Assembly (NCBI GenBank): GCA_021810735.1
Contig: JAJZIF010000027.1
Span: 1 to 17,431 of the forward strand
Direction: 5' to 3'
DNA length: 17,431 nucleotides
Source: Acidobacteriota bacterium
GTDB lineage: Bacteria > Acidobacteriota > Terriglobia > Terriglobales > Acidobacteriaceae
Part shown: positions 1 through 5,717 of the stretch, in pieces
How the letters are laid out: each line of letters opens with the position of its first letter
Numbering within the stretch: the first letter of the stretch is position 1
Notes under the pieces: model-generated
Seen by the model: the letters and a program-made list of their open reading frames with translations, nothing else
Told to the model about the DNA's origin: nothing
Databases searched by the model: none
Program-made: the position numbers and the translations under genes

Positions 1-62
1 ACCAGCCGAACTGCCTCAAGCTTGAACTCGTACGTGTAGGCCTTCCTTGGTATCCGCTCCAT
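1..62 (-). CDS. IS3-family transposase OrfA, N-terminal fragment (cut by window edge)
   Basis: Reading the minus strand from ATG at 62-60 gives MERIPRKAYTYEFKLEAVRL, the start of a classic IS3-family OrfA (HTH_Tnp_1 type). In this family the opening is a basic stretch followed by Y-[TS]-x-EFKLEAVRL, which leads into the first helix of the DNA-binding domain. A purine-rich GAGGGAG lies about ten bases upstream of the ATG and can serve as ribosome binding site. OrfA binds the element's terminal repeats and is normally joined to the OrfB DDE integrase by a -1 frameshift. Only about 20 residues are inside the window, so the frameshift site, OrfB and the subgroup cannot be judged. The family call rests on this short but very typical segment. 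Confidence 0.75.
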   Translation of the reverse strand, partial: MERIPRKAYTYEFKLEAVRL

Positions 63-127
63 CTGATCCGCTCCCTCGTTATCTTCTCAGAGCGCTATAT
101 GGAGTACGTTTTGAAGGGGCAAGCTCA
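1..127 (-). mobile_element. 5' end of an IS3-family insertion sequence (partial)
   Basis: The left edge holds the start of an IS3-type transposase gene on the minus strand. Outside it, the minus strand reads TGAGCTTGCCCC from position 127 inward. That begins with the TG expected at an IS3-family tip and has the C-rich run many of these elements carry in their terminal repeat. The proposed tip is 65 bases upstream of the orfA start, a usual leader length for the family. The boundary at 127 is inferred, because the other end is outside the window and neither the matching inverted repeat nor the target duplication can be seen. Whether the element is intact cannot be told. Confidence 0.6.
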
Positions 128-136
128 GCTGGCCCC

Positions 137-174
137 GAGGATTTGCGGCCGTTCAACGCTCACCGCAGATCCTC
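137..174. repeat. Hairpin repeat, copy 1
   Basis: GAGGATTTGCGG (137-148) pairs with CCGCAGATCCTC (163-174): a 12-bp stem with one G-T wobble and a 14-base loop. Its left part, GGATTTGCGGC followed by GTT and ACGCTC, recurs at 242-264 with 20 of 23 positions identical. It lies just outside the proposed IS boundary, in DNA with no coding potential I recognise. It may belong to a REP-like family or encode a structured RNA; its identity is unknown. Confidence 0.5.
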
Positions 175-177
175 AAT

Positions 178-230
178 GAGAGCAGGGTGAGGCTGCGGTA
201 TTTCCCCCTTCTGCATCCTCACCCTCTCTT
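178..230. repeat. Long inverted repeat between the two hairpin copies
   Basis: AGGGTGAGG (184-192) is the exact reverse complement of CCTCACCCT (217-225). The stem continues inward through TGC/GCA after one mismatch. It continues outward through GAGAG (178-182) against CTCTT (226-230) with one bulged base. The result is a stem of roughly 18-20 pairs around a pyrimidine-rich loop. No T-tract follows, so it is not a standard intrinsic terminator. Together with the flanking hairpins it makes a run of three structured elements in about 140 bases. Confidence 0.5.
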
Positions 231-236
231 CATGAT

Positions 237-276
237 TCAAGGGATTTGCGGCGGTTGTACGCTCCTTGATCCCTGA
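237..276. repeat. Hairpin repeat, copy 2 (diverged)
   Basis: The core 242-264 matches copy 1 at 139-161 in 20 of 23 positions. The flanks AGGGAT (240-245) and ATCCCT (269-274) form a 6-bp stem, extended by TC/GA across a bulge. The stem bases differ from copy 1 while pairing at the base is kept, which suggests the fold matters. Function is unknown. The stretch from here to the tRNA promoter (277-370) shows nothing I recognise. Confidence 0.45.
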
Positions 277-377
277 GACAGCCTTTTCTTCCACGCGCGG
301 AGTGCCGAACCACCCGCCTTTCACCGCCTCTCTTACCCGCGGATAAATCCCACGTTTTCCTGCCGGTTGCGGTTTGT

Positions 378-383
378 TATACT
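378..383 (+). promoter_or_regulatory. Probable -10 box of the tRNA-Leu (and secG) promoter
   Basis: TATACT matches the sigma-70 -10 consensus TATAAT in five of six positions and sits 26 bases before the tRNA 5' end, leaving room for a short leader. No good -35 lies at 17-bp spacing (TTTTCC, 355-360); TTGCGG at 367-372 is too close. There is no terminator between the tRNA and secG, so this promoter may serve both. Confidence 0.4.
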
Positions 384-409
384 CCTCAAAGAACAGAGTT
401 CACCCAAGT

Positions 410-494
410 GCGGAAGTGGTGAAATTGGCAGACACACCATCTTGAGGGGGTGGCGCCGAGAGGCATGGGGGTTCAAGTCCCCCCTTCCGCACCA
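410..494 (+). tRNA. tRNA-Leu (anticodon GAG)
   Basis: An 85-base class II tRNA with its CCA encoded. The acceptor stem pairs GCGGAAG (410-416) with CTTCCGC (484-490), followed by discriminator A and CCA (492-494). The D-arm carries the expected TGGCAGAC stretch. The anticodon loop reads CTTGAGG, giving anticodon GAG, which reads CUC and CUU leucine codons. A long variable arm, typical of leucine tRNAs, follows, then a T-arm with GTTCAAGTC. The secG start is 72 bases downstream, with no terminator between. In E. coli a tRNA-Leu(GAG) gene also neighbours secG, but on its 3' side. Confidence 0.96.
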
Positions 495-566
495 AATGAT
501 TTTCTCTCTGAATCCCCAAAGCTGCGCTGCGGCTGTATGCCCGGAGTCGCCGCCGAAAGCCATCTC

Positions 567-869
567 ATGATTTATTTTGTCGTTGCCGTTCACGTCATTG
601 TCTCCCTCTTCCTGATCGTCGTGATCCTGCTCCAGCAGGGCAGCAGCGCAGATCTGGCAGGCGCCTTTGGCGGCCAGGGTTCTCAAACTGCATTCGGCCC
701 GCGGTCGGCTTCCAACGTACTCACCAAGACAACAGTCTGGGCTGCTGTTATCTTTATGATTACCTCCATCACGCTTACCGTCATGATGGAGCGCGGAGCA
801 GCGCGACAGCATTCGGTCCTGCAGGGAACCACCGCTTCTGCTCCTGCTTCTACTCCGGCCAAAAAATAG
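567..869 (+). CDS. secG: Preprotein translocase subunit SecG
   Basis: A 100-residue protein with the standard SecG build: a first membrane helix at about residues 3-22, a short loop with the hallmark LLQQGSSADLAGAFGG, and a second helix at about 55-75. The C-terminal tail is Ala/Ser/Thr-rich and ends in lysines. SecG is the small accessory subunit of the SecYEG channel and assists SecA-driven protein export. I chose ATG 567 because it places the start directly before helix 1. The reading frame continues upstream into the tRNA, which cannot be coding. No convincing ribosome binding site is visible, and no separate promoter is seen between the tRNA and this gene, so co-transcription with tRNA-Leu is plausible. 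A strong terminator follows the stop. Confidence 0.95.
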   Translation: MIYFVVAVHVIVSLFLIVVILLQQGSSADLAGAFGGQGSQTAFGPRSASNVLTKTTVWAAVIFMITSITLTVMMERGAARQHSVLQGTTASAPASTPAKK

Positions 870-888
870 CCGCGACTTTTTTTTCTAC

Positions 889-917
889 AAAAGGCGAGCT
901 TTGGGCTCGCCTTTTTT
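889..917 (+). terminator. Rho-independent terminator after secG
   Basis: GGCGAGC (893-899) and GCTCGCC (905-911) form a perfect 7-bp GC-rich stem with a 5-base loop. It is preceded by AAAA and followed by six Ts (912-917). It lies 20 bases after the secG stop and separates the tRNA-secG unit from the diguanylate cyclase downstream. Confidence 0.92.
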
Positions 918-1029
918 GCTTTTTCAGCTGAAAGTATTTACAAGGGTTGCACGCCTTCAATCGAAGATATTAGAGCATAAGCGGTTCGCAGTAATTTACG
1001 TAGCGTGATTTTGATTTCGTCTGCCTCCA

Positions 1030-2622
1030 ATGAGCATGAGATCCAAGCCTTGGTTATGGTTCGGAATTCCTGCATTGCTGCTTGCACTGCATGCCGGAAT
1101 CATTGCCGTTCCCTCCTGGCATCTTGCCGGGTCTGATCTCTTTCTGCTCCTCTGTGCGATTCTCGCCTGCATCGCTTGCTTCTGGCGTGCCTGGAGGCTC
1201 AGTAGCTTCAGCGTAGGGCTTCAATGGTACCTGGCCGGTGCGGGCATGGCCTTGTGGGCGGCGGGCCAGGCCACTTACACCTACATTGATGTACATCACA
1301 TCCCCCAGACAGTAGCGCTCAACTCTGACCTTTGCTTTTTCCTTTACGGCGTTCCATTCCTCCTGGCCATCTGCTCCGTCGCCGACCAGCCCCGCCTCCG
1401 CTCGCTCTTATTCACTGACTTCATTCAGGCTTTAGTAGTAGCATGGTTGGTGCAGTCTGAGTTGTTTCCTGCCAGCCACGGCGTCACAGCCATCTCAACT
1501 CAGCACGTTTACAGTGCCTACAACGTTGAGAACCTCCTCCTGGTTGGCGCAGTAGGTTTGCGCCTGTTCACAGGAGCGCGGGGTGCCAGAAGGCAGTTTT
1601 ACCGCGTGACCTTTTCTTTCATGGCGGTGTATGCGGCCATTGCGATGCCGATGAATTATTTGAACGAGTTTCATAATCTGCCGACTGGAACCCTGCTTGA
1701 TCTCTTCTGGGATCTGCCATTCCTGTTGCTCGCCGCACTGGCGGCCTGGCTCCCCGTCGTCGAGGAGCAGCCATCTCTCCCCGCGACACGCCGCTCTCAG
1801 CGCGTCATCCTTCACTCCATGCCCGTCCTCATCACCGCCGTCGTGCTGGTCATGGGCACCATCCTCGTCCGTTACGACTTCGTGGCCGGGTTGCTGGCCG
1901 TACTCATCGGCCTCGGCAGTTACAGCCTCCGCAACTCGCTGCTGGAAATGCGTTACCTCGAAACCCAGCGCAAACTCACTGAAAGTGAAGCGGCCCTCCA
2001 GATCGCCATGGAGCGCTTCCAGGAGCTTTCCTATATCGATCCCCTGACCAAGGTCGCCAACCGGCGCCAGTTTGAGGAAACACTCGAGATCGAGTGGAAT
2101 CGCACCATGCGCCGTGGCGCGCCCCTCTCGCTGCTCATGATGGATCTCGATCACTTCAAGCTCCTCAATGACACCTATGGTCATCTGCGCGGAGACGACT
2201 GCCTCATGATCGCCGCCCAGACCCTCAGTAGCCGCCTCAAGCGCGCCGGCGAAATGCTCGCCCGTTACGGCGGCGAGGAGTTTGCCGCCATCCTGCCCGA
2301 TCTTCCGGCCGACATGGCCCTCCAGGTCGCCGAATCGCTGCGCGCCGCAATCGCCAACCTCGGCATCGAAAACTCCGAGTCGCCTAACGGCGGATGCCTC
2401 ACCATCAGCGTCGGCGTCGCAACCTGCTATCCCGGCCCTGGCAGCGGTGTGGAAAGCCTGCTGAGTGCTGCGGACCAGTCCCTCTATGCCGCCAAGCAGG
2501 CTGGCCGCAATCGAGTCGTCAATGTGCATGACTCCGGTACCCTCAAGGCCGTTCATTCGCATTCACATTCCGTCCATCTCGGCCCCGAGCCGGTCCCCAT
2601 TCTGCGCAGACCCCGCGCCTGA
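1030..2622 (+). CDS. Membrane-anchored diguanylate cyclase (GGDEF domain)
   Basis: A 530-residue protein predicted to make cyclic di-GMP from two GTP. Residues 1-300 contain eight or nine hydrophobic segments forming an N-terminal membrane sensor region I cannot assign to a named family. A coiled-coil-like linker (about 305-335) leads into the GGDEF domain (about 335-500), which opens with the usual DPLTKVANRR. Metal and substrate residues are present (MDLDHFK, 371-377) and the signature is GGEEF at 414-418, an active variant. Five residues upstream, the inhibitory RxxD site reads RAGE (405-408), with Glu for Asp. The tail has alternating His/Ser at 509-516. ATG 1036 is an alternative start; no clear ribosome binding site is seen. 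A weak promoter (TTGCAC 947-952, TTAGAG 970-975) may lie upstream. It stands alone between secG and an unknown gene. Confidence 0.93.
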   Translation: MSMRSKPWLWFGIPALLLALHAGIIAVPSWHLAGSDLFLLLCAILACIACFWRAWRLSSFSVGLQWYLAGAGMALWAAGQATYTYIDVHHIPQTVALNSDLCFFLYGVPFLLAICSVADQPRLRSLLFTDFIQALVVAWLVQSELFPASHGVTAISTQHVYSAYNVENLLLVGAVGLRLFTGARGARRQFYRVTFSFMAVYAAIAMPMNYLNEFHNLPTGTLLDLFWDLPFLLLAALAAWLPVVEEQPSLPATRRSQRVILHSMPVLITAVVLVMGTILVRYDFVAGLLAVLIGLGSYSLRNSLLEMRYLETQRKLTESEAALQIAMERFQELSYIDPLTKVANRRQFEETLEIEWNRTMRRGAPLSLLMMDLDHFKLLNDTYGHLRGDDCLMIAAQTLSSRLKRAGEMLARYGGEEFAAILPDLPADMALQVAESLRAAIANLGIENSESPNGGCLTISVGVATCYPGPGSGVESLLSAADQSLYAAKQAGRNRVVNVHDSGTLKAVHSHSHSVHLGPEPVPILRRPRA

Positions 2623-2703
2623 TCGCTCCCGATCGTCCCTCCATCAAAGTTCGGCGCCCCCATCTCATCTGCCGTCGCATTTCCCCAACACCCCACCTCG
2701 CCC

Positions 2704-2732
2704 TTGACCGGAATTCCTTCATCGCTTTTGAT
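2704..2732 (+). promoter_or_regulatory. Possible promoter before the 2798 gene
   Basis: TTGACC (2704-2709) matches the -35 consensus in five of six positions and is followed, after exactly 17 bases, by TTTGAT (2727-2732), a weak -10. It lies about 65 bases before the start of the hypothetical protein. The call depends mainly on the good -35 and the spacing. Confidence 0.3.
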
Positions 2733-2797
2733 CATGAGAGGCGGCTTGCCGGTGTCGGTATGCTGCATGGTCCCTGCGTAAAGGAGTGAATCACCGG

Positions 2798-3277
2798 ATG
2801 GCAGTCCGCAAAATGAGTCCCGGCAAAGTGATCATTCTGCTGTTGGGCGTGGTATTTCTGCTCGGCATCGGTACCATCACTGTGGTGAGCAATCGCCTCA
2901 CACCTTCACCCTACGCATGCCAAACCCAGACCTTGCAGACCATCCCCAGCCTCGCTGGAGCCCGCTTCACCATCACTCACACCAAATGCCGCGATTACAC
3001 CCACAAGGAGTTTGTCAGCGTCTACGTGCAGCGCTTCGTCGCCCCGGATGCCCCGTTCTATGACCACTGGTTCAATCCGCAGACGCTCATCTTCCGCTAC
3101 CATCCGGAAACCTGGGCCTCCCCGTTGCCGTCTCTTTCCCAAACGGGAAACCATACCGTCCAGATTGCTGTTCCCAGGGTCTCGCAAGTCGATCATCAGC
3201 GGGCGCAATGGCTCTACCTCAAGATCCAGTACAACATCGGCCACGTTGACCATCCCATCGTGGCCGGTCACGACTGA
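2798..3277 (+). CDS. Hypothetical membrane-anchored protein with an extracytoplasmic domain
   Basis: I do not recognise this family. The 159-residue product starts with a short basic segment, then one hydrophobic helix (about residues 11-31), which may be an uncleaved signal anchor. A soluble domain of about 125 residues follows and would lie outside the cytoplasm. It has two cysteines about 25 residues apart (in YACQ and TKCRDY) that could form a disulfide, several aromatic residues, and a His-containing C-terminus. The start is ATG 2798, preceded by AAGGAG at 2781-2786. A GTG at 2786 in the same frame overlaps that ribosome binding site and is less likely, and ATG 2813 is possible. The next gene converges on it with about 120 bases between. 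Codon use resembles the neighbours, so I believe it is a real gene. Confidence 0.7.
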   Translation: MAVRKMSPGKVIILLLGVVFLLGIGTITVVSNRLTPSPYACQTQTLQTIPSLAGARFTITHTKCRDYTHKEFVSVYVQRFVAPDAPFYDHWFNPQTLIFRYHPETWASPLPSLSQTGNHTVQIAVPRVSQVDHQRAQWLYLKIQYNIGHVDHPIVAGHD

Positions 3278-3396
3278 AGCCAATCCGCAGATTATGTAAG
3301 GAAAGGACCTGCCCTCCACGCACGTCCTCCGCGAGCGAACCGCACCACGGCACGGCAGTTTGGGCCCCGCAATCTTGGTTGATTGGCTCGTGGCGT

Positions 3397-4158
3397 TTAC
3401 GGCCCATACAGCAGCACGGCAAACAGCACCAGCCACAGCGCGCTCATCGTGTGCCAGTACCAGGCCGTGCAGTCAATCGCAACCTGCCGCCACATCACCC
3501 GCTTGATGAAGAACATGCTGCCCACCGCCGACATCAGCGCAACGATGCCCAACAGCAGGTGCAGCGCGTGGACCCGCGTGATCAGGTAGAAAAAGTGGCT
3601 GTTGGGATTGGTGCCGGACCAGAAGCCCTGGGCCGAAAGTTGTGCCCACGCCATCCACTGCCCGGCAAGAAAAAGTCCCCCCAGGATCAGCGTGGCGATC
3701 AGCCATGGCATCGCTCGTCGCAGCGCGGGCCGCCCCATCCCCAGCCACTCTTCCATAATCTCCACTTCTGAGAAGAATGGCCGGCGCGCCATTTCCATGG
3801 TCACGGCCGAGAGCAGCAGCAGTGCCGTATTGATCCATAGGATCGGCGGAAGCGCCAGGGCGTGCCACGACGATGCGGACGGCACACTTGGGTCCAGACG
3901 GCCTGCACCCTCCTGGACCAGAAACTCTCCCACGATCACCACAAACAACGCCAGATCGGCAGCCAGCGCATACACCAATGCTGTGCGATACCGCGTCAAC
4001 AGCGCACGCGGCTCGCGACGGCTGGAAGATCGGTGCTCCCAGTTATCGTCACCTCCACCCCCGCCGCCGGTTGGCCGCCGGTCCACTGGCGGTTTCCCGC
4101 CCATACCGGTGTCTTTTCGCTCAATGTCGACCGGATAGCGCGAGAAGGTGGCAGGCAT
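3397..4158 (-). CDS. Cytochrome c oxidase (heme-copper oxidase) subunit III, orphan
   Basis: A 253-residue subunit III of a heme-copper terminal oxidase (CoxC/CtaE/CyoC superfamily). Residues 1-55 are polar, with a run of six glycines (31-36) and many arginines, in line with the Gly-rich N-termini I associate with acidobacterial versions. Five membrane helices follow at about 60-82, 100-123, 150-171, 187-217 and 228-250, the short five-helix form. The family segment HFFYLITRVHALHLLLG (188-204) is clear. Subunit III surrounds the catalytic subunit I and supports proton uptake and stability. No subunit I, II or IV gene lies nearby, so it is an orphan here. ATG 4158 is preceded by GGGAG with eight bases between. 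The call is firm at family level; whether it serves an aa3 or bo3 enzyme is not resolved. Confidence 0.88.
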   Translation of the reverse strand: MPATFSRYPVDIERKDTGMGGKPPVDRRPTGGGGGGDDNWEHRSSSRREPRALLTRYRTALVYALAADLALFVVIVGEFLVQEGAGRLDPSVPSASSWHALALPPILWINTALLLLSAVTMEMARRPFFSEVEIMEEWLGMGRPALRRAMPWLIATLILGGLFLAGQWMAWAQLSAQGFWSGTNPNSHFFYLITRVHALHLLLGIVALMSAVGSMFFIKRVMWRQVAIDCTAWYWHTMSALWLVLFAVLLYGP

Positions 4159-4378
4159 GGCCTACACTCCCAGGTGTGAGCTTGCTCCTCATTGCGGGCG
4201 CTCATCCCATTGAGCATGGACCCGTAGGTCACCATCGTCAACAGCCTGGTTCGAGGGTGTGCAGTTCCAGCCCTATCCCTCTTCCAGATGCGCCTCAACT
4301 GGATGCGGCGCCGTCGTCCGCAATCAGACAGCCTGCTCTTTGGATGCTTTTCGGGGCCTTGCCGGTAGCGTCACCCCT

Positions 4379-4990
4379 TCAGGAATTGCGGTTCGACGGC
4401 TCACGGCCCGCCAGAACCATCTCCACAAAATGACGATGCACCCGCCGGTCTGCCGAAAGCTCCGGGTGAAACGTCGACGCCAGCAGGTGCCCCTGTTCCA
4501 CCAGGACAGGGAACCCATCCCGCTCGGCCAGCACCCTCACGTCTGCGCCCGTATTCACAATCCGGGGCGCGCGAATATAAACCATCTCCAGCGGCCCGCC
4601 CTTGAGCGCTGTTTCTGCGACTTGAATGCTGCTGTCGATCTGCCGACCGTAGGCGTTGCGCTCCACTGTCGCGTGCAGCACGCCCAGGCTCTCCTGCGCC
4701 GGACGCAACACTTCCTCGGCCAGCAGAATGCATCCCGCGCAGGTGCCAAAAGTCGGCTTGATCGAAACAAACTCACGCAGGACGCCCAGAAACCCGTCCC
4801 GTTCCAGGAACTTCAGAAAAGTCGTCGATTCGCCGCCCGGCAGCACCAGTCCATCCAGGCCGCTCAACTGCTCCGGCTTGCGCACCAGGACGGCCTCTGC
4901 ACCGGCCTCGCGCAGCGCCCGCGCATGGGCCTCGTAGTCGCCTTGAATCGCAAGCACACCAATCCGTGGAATCAATTCCGTCTCCGTCAT
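4379..4990 (-). CDS. pdxT: Pyridoxal 5'-phosphate synthase glutaminase subunit PdxT
   Basis: A 203-residue class I glutamine amidotransferase that hydrolyses glutamine and passes ammonia to PdxS for PLP synthesis. The N-terminus has the family IGVLAIQGDYEAH, and LPGGEST (49-55) forms the oxyanion region. The nucleophile is Cys84 in GTCAGC, and the catalytic His175 and Glu177 lie in FHPEL, so the triad is complete. Cys87 lies three residues after the nucleophile, where I expect an aliphatic residue in most relatives. Length is normal for the family. The AAGGA upstream is very close to ATG 4990 (two bases), so a start a few codons downstream is possible. It is the last gene of a minus-strand run, but pdxS lies two genes upstream, separated by an AHSA1-type gene and a terminator. 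Confidence 0.95.
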   Translation of the reverse strand: MTETELIPRIGVLAIQGDYEAHARALREAGAEAVLVRKPEQLSGLDGLVLPGGESTTFLKFLERDGFLGVLREFVSIKPTFGTCAGCILLAEEVLRPAQESLGVLHATVERNAYGRQIDSSIQVAETALKGGPLEMVYIRAPRIVNTGADVRVLAERDGFPVLVEQGHLLASTFHPELSADRRVHRHFVEMVLAGREPSNRNS

Positions 4991-5110
4991 CGTCCTTCGC
5001 GAAAATCGCTGTCTTTATGTTACTTGGAAGGTTGTGGTGCAGCGCTCCTGCCCGGGCCTTGCGCACGCAATCTCCCCAGGCCCGCCCTCCGGCCTTCCAG
5101 GGCAGGGAAG

Positions 5111-5572
5111 TCACAGCGTCAGCTTCGCATACTCCTTGTTCAGTTGCTGGAAGCGCCCCGCAGGCGGCGCTGCCTTCGTCAGATATGCCTCCAGCTGGTC
5201 CAGAAACGCATGCCATCCCGCCGCCAGTCCCTTCGCCAGCTCCGGTTTCACGCCGATATGTGAGAACTCCAGCTCTGCCTGCTCCGCATCCCCTGAAACG
5301 CTCCACTTTACAAAGGAATCGCCCCATGTGTAAGCGAACAGAAACGGCGCCTCCAGATCGCACACCGTGCCCTCAATCGATCCCTGCCCGCCAAAATCAA
5401 TATGGATCTCCCCACCCGTTCGAGCCTCCAGTTCCACCGGAAACTTCATCCACGCCGCAATCTGCTCGCCCTCCGATATCGCCACCCAGAGCAGCGCAGC
5501 CGGCACCGGAAACCTCCGCTTCAGATCAATCCTGTAGCACTTCTCAAACGTCGCAAGATCATCGTTCGGCAT
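5111..5572 (-). CDS. SRPBCC / AHSA1-type protein of unknown ligand
   Basis: A 153-residue protein of the AHSA1 branch of the START/Bet v1-like (SRPBCC) superfamily. The signs are an opening strand ending in RRFPVPAALLWVAISEGEQIAAWM, then the conserved GGEIHIDFGGQGSIEGTV segment, a WGDSFV strand, and a final helix with GWHAFLDQLEAYL near residues 118-131. These proteins form a helix-grip fold with a hydrophobic cavity. Bacterial members are mostly uncharacterised and the eukaryotic co-chaperone function of Aha1 should not be assumed. AGAGGA lies ten bases before ATG 5572. It sits between pdxS (145-bp gap containing a terminator) and pdxT (120-bp gap). Its position suggests it may be transcribed with pdxT, but a role in vitamin B6 metabolism is not supported by the sequence itself. 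Confidence 0.87.
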   Translation of the reverse strand: MPNDDLATFEKCYRIDLKRRFPVPAALLWVAISEGEQIAAWMKFPVELEARTGGEIHIDFGGQGSIEGTVCDLEAPFLFAYTWGDSFVKWSVSGDAEQAELEFSHIGVKPELAKGLAAGWHAFLDQLEAYLTKAAPPAGRFQQLNKEYAKLTL

Positions 5573-5635
5573 TTTGAACTCGTCCTCTCATCGTCGTGCG
5601 CAAAAGCACGGTCATCAGAAAACTCTGCCTCAAGC

Positions 5636-5661
5636 AAAAGGCGCCTGCACTCGCAGACGCC
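5636..5661 (-). terminator. Rho-independent terminator after pdxS
   Basis: On the minus strand GGCGTCTGC, loop GAGT and GCAGGCGCC form a 9-bp stem with one wobble pair, followed by TTTTGCTT. It lies about 55 bases after the pdxS stop and before the AHSA1 start, so most pdxS transcripts should end here. On the plus strand the same stem is followed by CTCTTGTTTT, so weak bidirectional activity is possible. A second small hairpin, AAGGCG-AACG-CGCCTT, lies between it and pdxS at 5680-5695. Confidence 0.8.
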
Positions 5662-5717
5662 CTCTTGTTTTCTGGCCCGAAGGCGCGTTCGCCTTGGCGG
5701 CCGGTCCCGGCCAATCC

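Noticed and set aside
137..174. Integron attC site reading of the first hairpin (GTTCAAC resembles an RYYYAAC core)
   Set aside because: The motif falls in the loop, not in paired outer arms. No second core site or integrase is seen, and the sister copy reads GTTGTAC, which does not fit.
1495..2562. A 355-codon open frame antisense to the first diguanylate cyclase
   Set aside because: Same situation: a GGDEF protein is on the other strand and the antisense translation is low-complexity acidic.
3278..3396. AGCCAATC / GATTGGCT pair flanking the convergent gap
   Set aside because: The arms are only 8 bp and about 90 bases apart with no T-tract, so this may well be chance.
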